From Nitrospirota bacterium (GTDB taxonomy: Bacteria; Nitrospirota; Nitrospiria; Nitrospirales; UBA8639), in contig QIDY01000411.1 of assembly GCA_003228495.1 (NCBI GenBank), positions 1-6,937 of the forward strand: DNA of 6,937 nt. The letters run 5' to 3'. The notes under the pieces were generated by a model that worked only from the letters and a program-made list of their open reading frames with translations, did not search any database and was not told where the DNA came from. A program made the position numbers and the translations under genes. Below are positions 5,687 to 6,937 of the stretch, one piece after another. Position 1 is the stretch's first letter. Every line of letters starts with the position of its first letter.

Positions 5687-6378
5687 GAACATCACGACTT
5701 TCCAAAAGAACCACTCAACAGATTAAGCAAATCTATCAGGCTCTAGATTACGAAACCCTCGGACCAATTTATTGCGACGAAGGCGGAGACGCGTTTTGGG
5801 AAGATCGCCGAGGGCCATGCCAGAGAATGGGGATCGCGATTGCGAAAGCCCTCCTAGGCCGCTTACCACCACTGGGACGAAGTTTATACGTGGGCGCGGG
5901 AGTCCCAGAAATTCCCGTCTTGCTCATGGAACACCTGGAATTGAATCGCACGGTATGCCCCTATAACCTTCGGCAAGGAGAGGTGGATATCCTGAACCAA
6001 GCTGGAGGAAAAAGCGGAATACCATTTTGCTTCGGTTCGGCAGAGTCCGCAACAGGCAACTTTGATCATCTTTGGATCGTCAGCGTCTTGAATGACCCGG
6101 AAGAATTTCCTAATCTGTCGGTGCTTTTTTCCTACGGCCGTGCGGACCCTCTGGCATTTGACACATCAGCATTTTCACACGAACGGGAGACAGGAATTCG
6201 ATTATTCGCAAATTGCATGGCTAAACTGACCACACCAGGGTTGCTCACAACCTCGGTGGAAGAAATTCCCTGGATCGTGAATTGGTGTGAAACCCACAAA
6301 CACTCATACCACATTGATCCCAAAACCTATCCTACGGCTCTCGTGGGGGATCCTGTGTGCTTTATCCGAATCGAATAA
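5683..6378 (+). CDS. Hypothetical protein, possibly a divergent class I methyltransferase fold
   Basis: This 231-residue soluble protein has no signal peptide and no membrane segment. I do not recognise its family. The pattern after residue 60 is reminiscent of a class I SAM-dependent methyltransferase: GRSLYVGAGVPEIPVLLME (65-83) resembles strand 1 plus a Gly-rich loop, NRTVCPYNLRQGEVDIL (88-104) strand and helix 2, FDHLWIVSVLNDPEEFP (127-143) the usual strand 4 region, and LTTPGLLTTSVEE (182-194) the strand 5 turn. The acidic residue normally ending strand 2 is not evident, so SAM binding is uncertain. The N-terminal 60 residues are helix-prone with a polar centre (CDEGGDAFWEDRRGPCQ, 31-47). 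The ATG at 5683 is the only common start after the in-frame stop at 5635; a CTG at 5659, eight bases after AGGA, is a weaker option. The oxidoreductase gene follows after 61 bases on the same strand, so the two are probably cotranscribed. Confidence 0.7.
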   Translation: MRTSRLSKRTTQQIKQIYQALDYETLGPIYCDEGGDAFWEDRRGPCQRMGIAIAKALLGRLPPLGRSLYVGAGVPEIPVLLMEHLELNRTVCPYNLRQGEVDILNQAGGKSGIPFCFGSAESATGNFDHLWIVSVLNDPEEFPNLSVLFSYGRADPLAFDTSAFSHERETGIRLFANCMAKLTTPGLLTTSVEEIPWIVNWCETHKHSYHIDPKTYPTALVGDPVCFIRIE

Positions 6379-6439
6379 ACTTGGATAACTTAACTAATTC
6401 CCTCGTAATAACCAGCGTGAATCACCACAGGAGCAACCA

Positions 6440-6937
6440 TTGAAGGCACCCATACCAGTGGGACTCATTGGTCTTGGACGGCACGGCAGTCGGTATCTCC
6501 ACCATCTTGTCGAAGATAGCACCGGCGGAAAACTTGTCGCCATTAGCCGAAAACATATAGACGAAGGCCGTCGGCTAGCAGCACGACACAATGTTCGATT
6601 CTTCCCAGACTATCGAGACCTTATAGCTGATTCCGCCATCCAAGCCGTGCTGGTGGTAACTCCTCCCTCTTTGAACGTGACCATTGCCTTAGAAGCGATC
6701 GAACATGGGAAAGCCATCCTCCTGGAAAAACCCCTGTCATTGAATTCAAAAGAAGGGCAACACATTGTCGACGCCGCAAAACAAGCAGGCGTCCCTATCA
6801 TGACCGCTCACACGCTGCGATATGAACCTGCCCTTCATAAACTCCGAGAGATTGGCTCAACCTTAGGCCCTTGGCAATCCCTAGCCGGCACCATGCGATT
6901 GGAAGCTCCGCCACAGGAAATTATGGCAAAGGGTACG
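6440..6937 (+). CDS. Gfo/Idh/MocA-family NAD(P)-dependent oxidoreductase, 3' end cut by the window
   Basis: The first 166 residues are present and the frame is open at the right edge; the family is usually 330-390 residues, so about half is missing. The start is TTG at 6440, placed by ACAGGAG (6427-6433) with a six-base spacer; no in-frame ATG lies nearby. The N-terminal Rossmann domain shows PVGLIGLGRHGSRYL (6-20) with the GxGxxG dinucleotide loop, VLVVTPPSLNVTIALEAIEHGKAILLE between strands and helices (70-96) and the family's EKPLS motif (96-100), whose Lys takes part in catalysis in known members. HTLRYEP (124-130) marks the start of the substrate domain. The second strand ends in ISRK rather than an acidic residue, which hints at NADP(H) preference (inference). 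Relatives oxidise or reduce sugars and nucleotide sugars; beside surface-glycan genes a nucleotide-sugar role is plausible but not shown. Confidence 0.88.
   Translation, partial: MKAPIPVGLIGLGRHGSRYLHHLVEDSTGGKLVAISRKHIDEGRRLAARHNVRFFPDYRDLIADSAIQAVLVVTPPSLNVTIALEAIEHGKAILLEKPLSLNSKEGQHIVDAAKQAGVPIMTAHTLRYEPALHKLREIGSTLGPWQSLAGTMRLEAPPQEIMAKGT

Overview
The window looks like part of a Gram-negative chromosome carrying cell-envelope and surface-polysaccharide genes. It encodes an arabinose-5-phosphate isomerase of the Kdo pathway, an O-antigen ligase/polymerase-family membrane protein, two exported proteins with Sec-type signal peptides, and a Gfo/Idh/MocA sugar-type oxidoreductase. Base composition is mixed: about 57% G+C in sampled lines of the left-hand gene, but as low as about 23% in one line of the ligase gene. 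The genus cannot be fixed from sequence alone. FG-GAP repeats of the 'GDLDGDGK.D..WRN...GDV..WLM.G' type, together with this gene mix, remind me of Nitrospira-like bacteria with moderate G+C, but that is a low-confidence inference.

Layout. The left 5.3 kb is read on the minus strand, in transcription order: kdsD (4331-5296), the O-antigen ligase-like gene (2903-4141), a long gene-poor gap (2086-2902), a short exported STN-domain protein (1351-2085), a hairpin plus T-tract terminator (1203-1245), and a secreted FG-GAP repeat protein whose C-terminus runs off the left edge (1-1107). The right part is read on the plus strand and is divergent from kdsD across a 386-base spacer. It holds a possible 10-codon leader ORF (5654-5686), an unassigned 231-residue protein with a faint class I methyltransferase-like pattern (5683-6378), and a Gfo/Idh/MocA oxidoreductase truncated by the right edge (6440-6937).

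How the genes fit together. KdsD makes arabinose 5-phosphate, the precursor of Kdo in the LPS inner core or in capsule linkers. The ligase-like membrane protein would transfer or polymerise undecaprenyl-linked glycan at the periplasmic face. The divergent oxidoreductase and the methyltransferase-like protein are plausible sugar-modifying partners, though nothing in the window proves their substrates. The STN protein and the FG-GAP protein are exported and probably act in the periplasm or outside the cell; the terminator suggests that they are separate transcription units.

I found no tRNA, rRNA, CRISPR array, insertion sequence or integrase. The most unusual items are the five-copy M-x-x-x-P repeat at the end of the STN protein, the 150-bp repeat lattice of the FG-GAP gene, the unassigned methyltransferase-like protein with its possible translationally coupled leader ORF, and the 817-base gap containing an unconvincing 92-codon minus-strand ORF.
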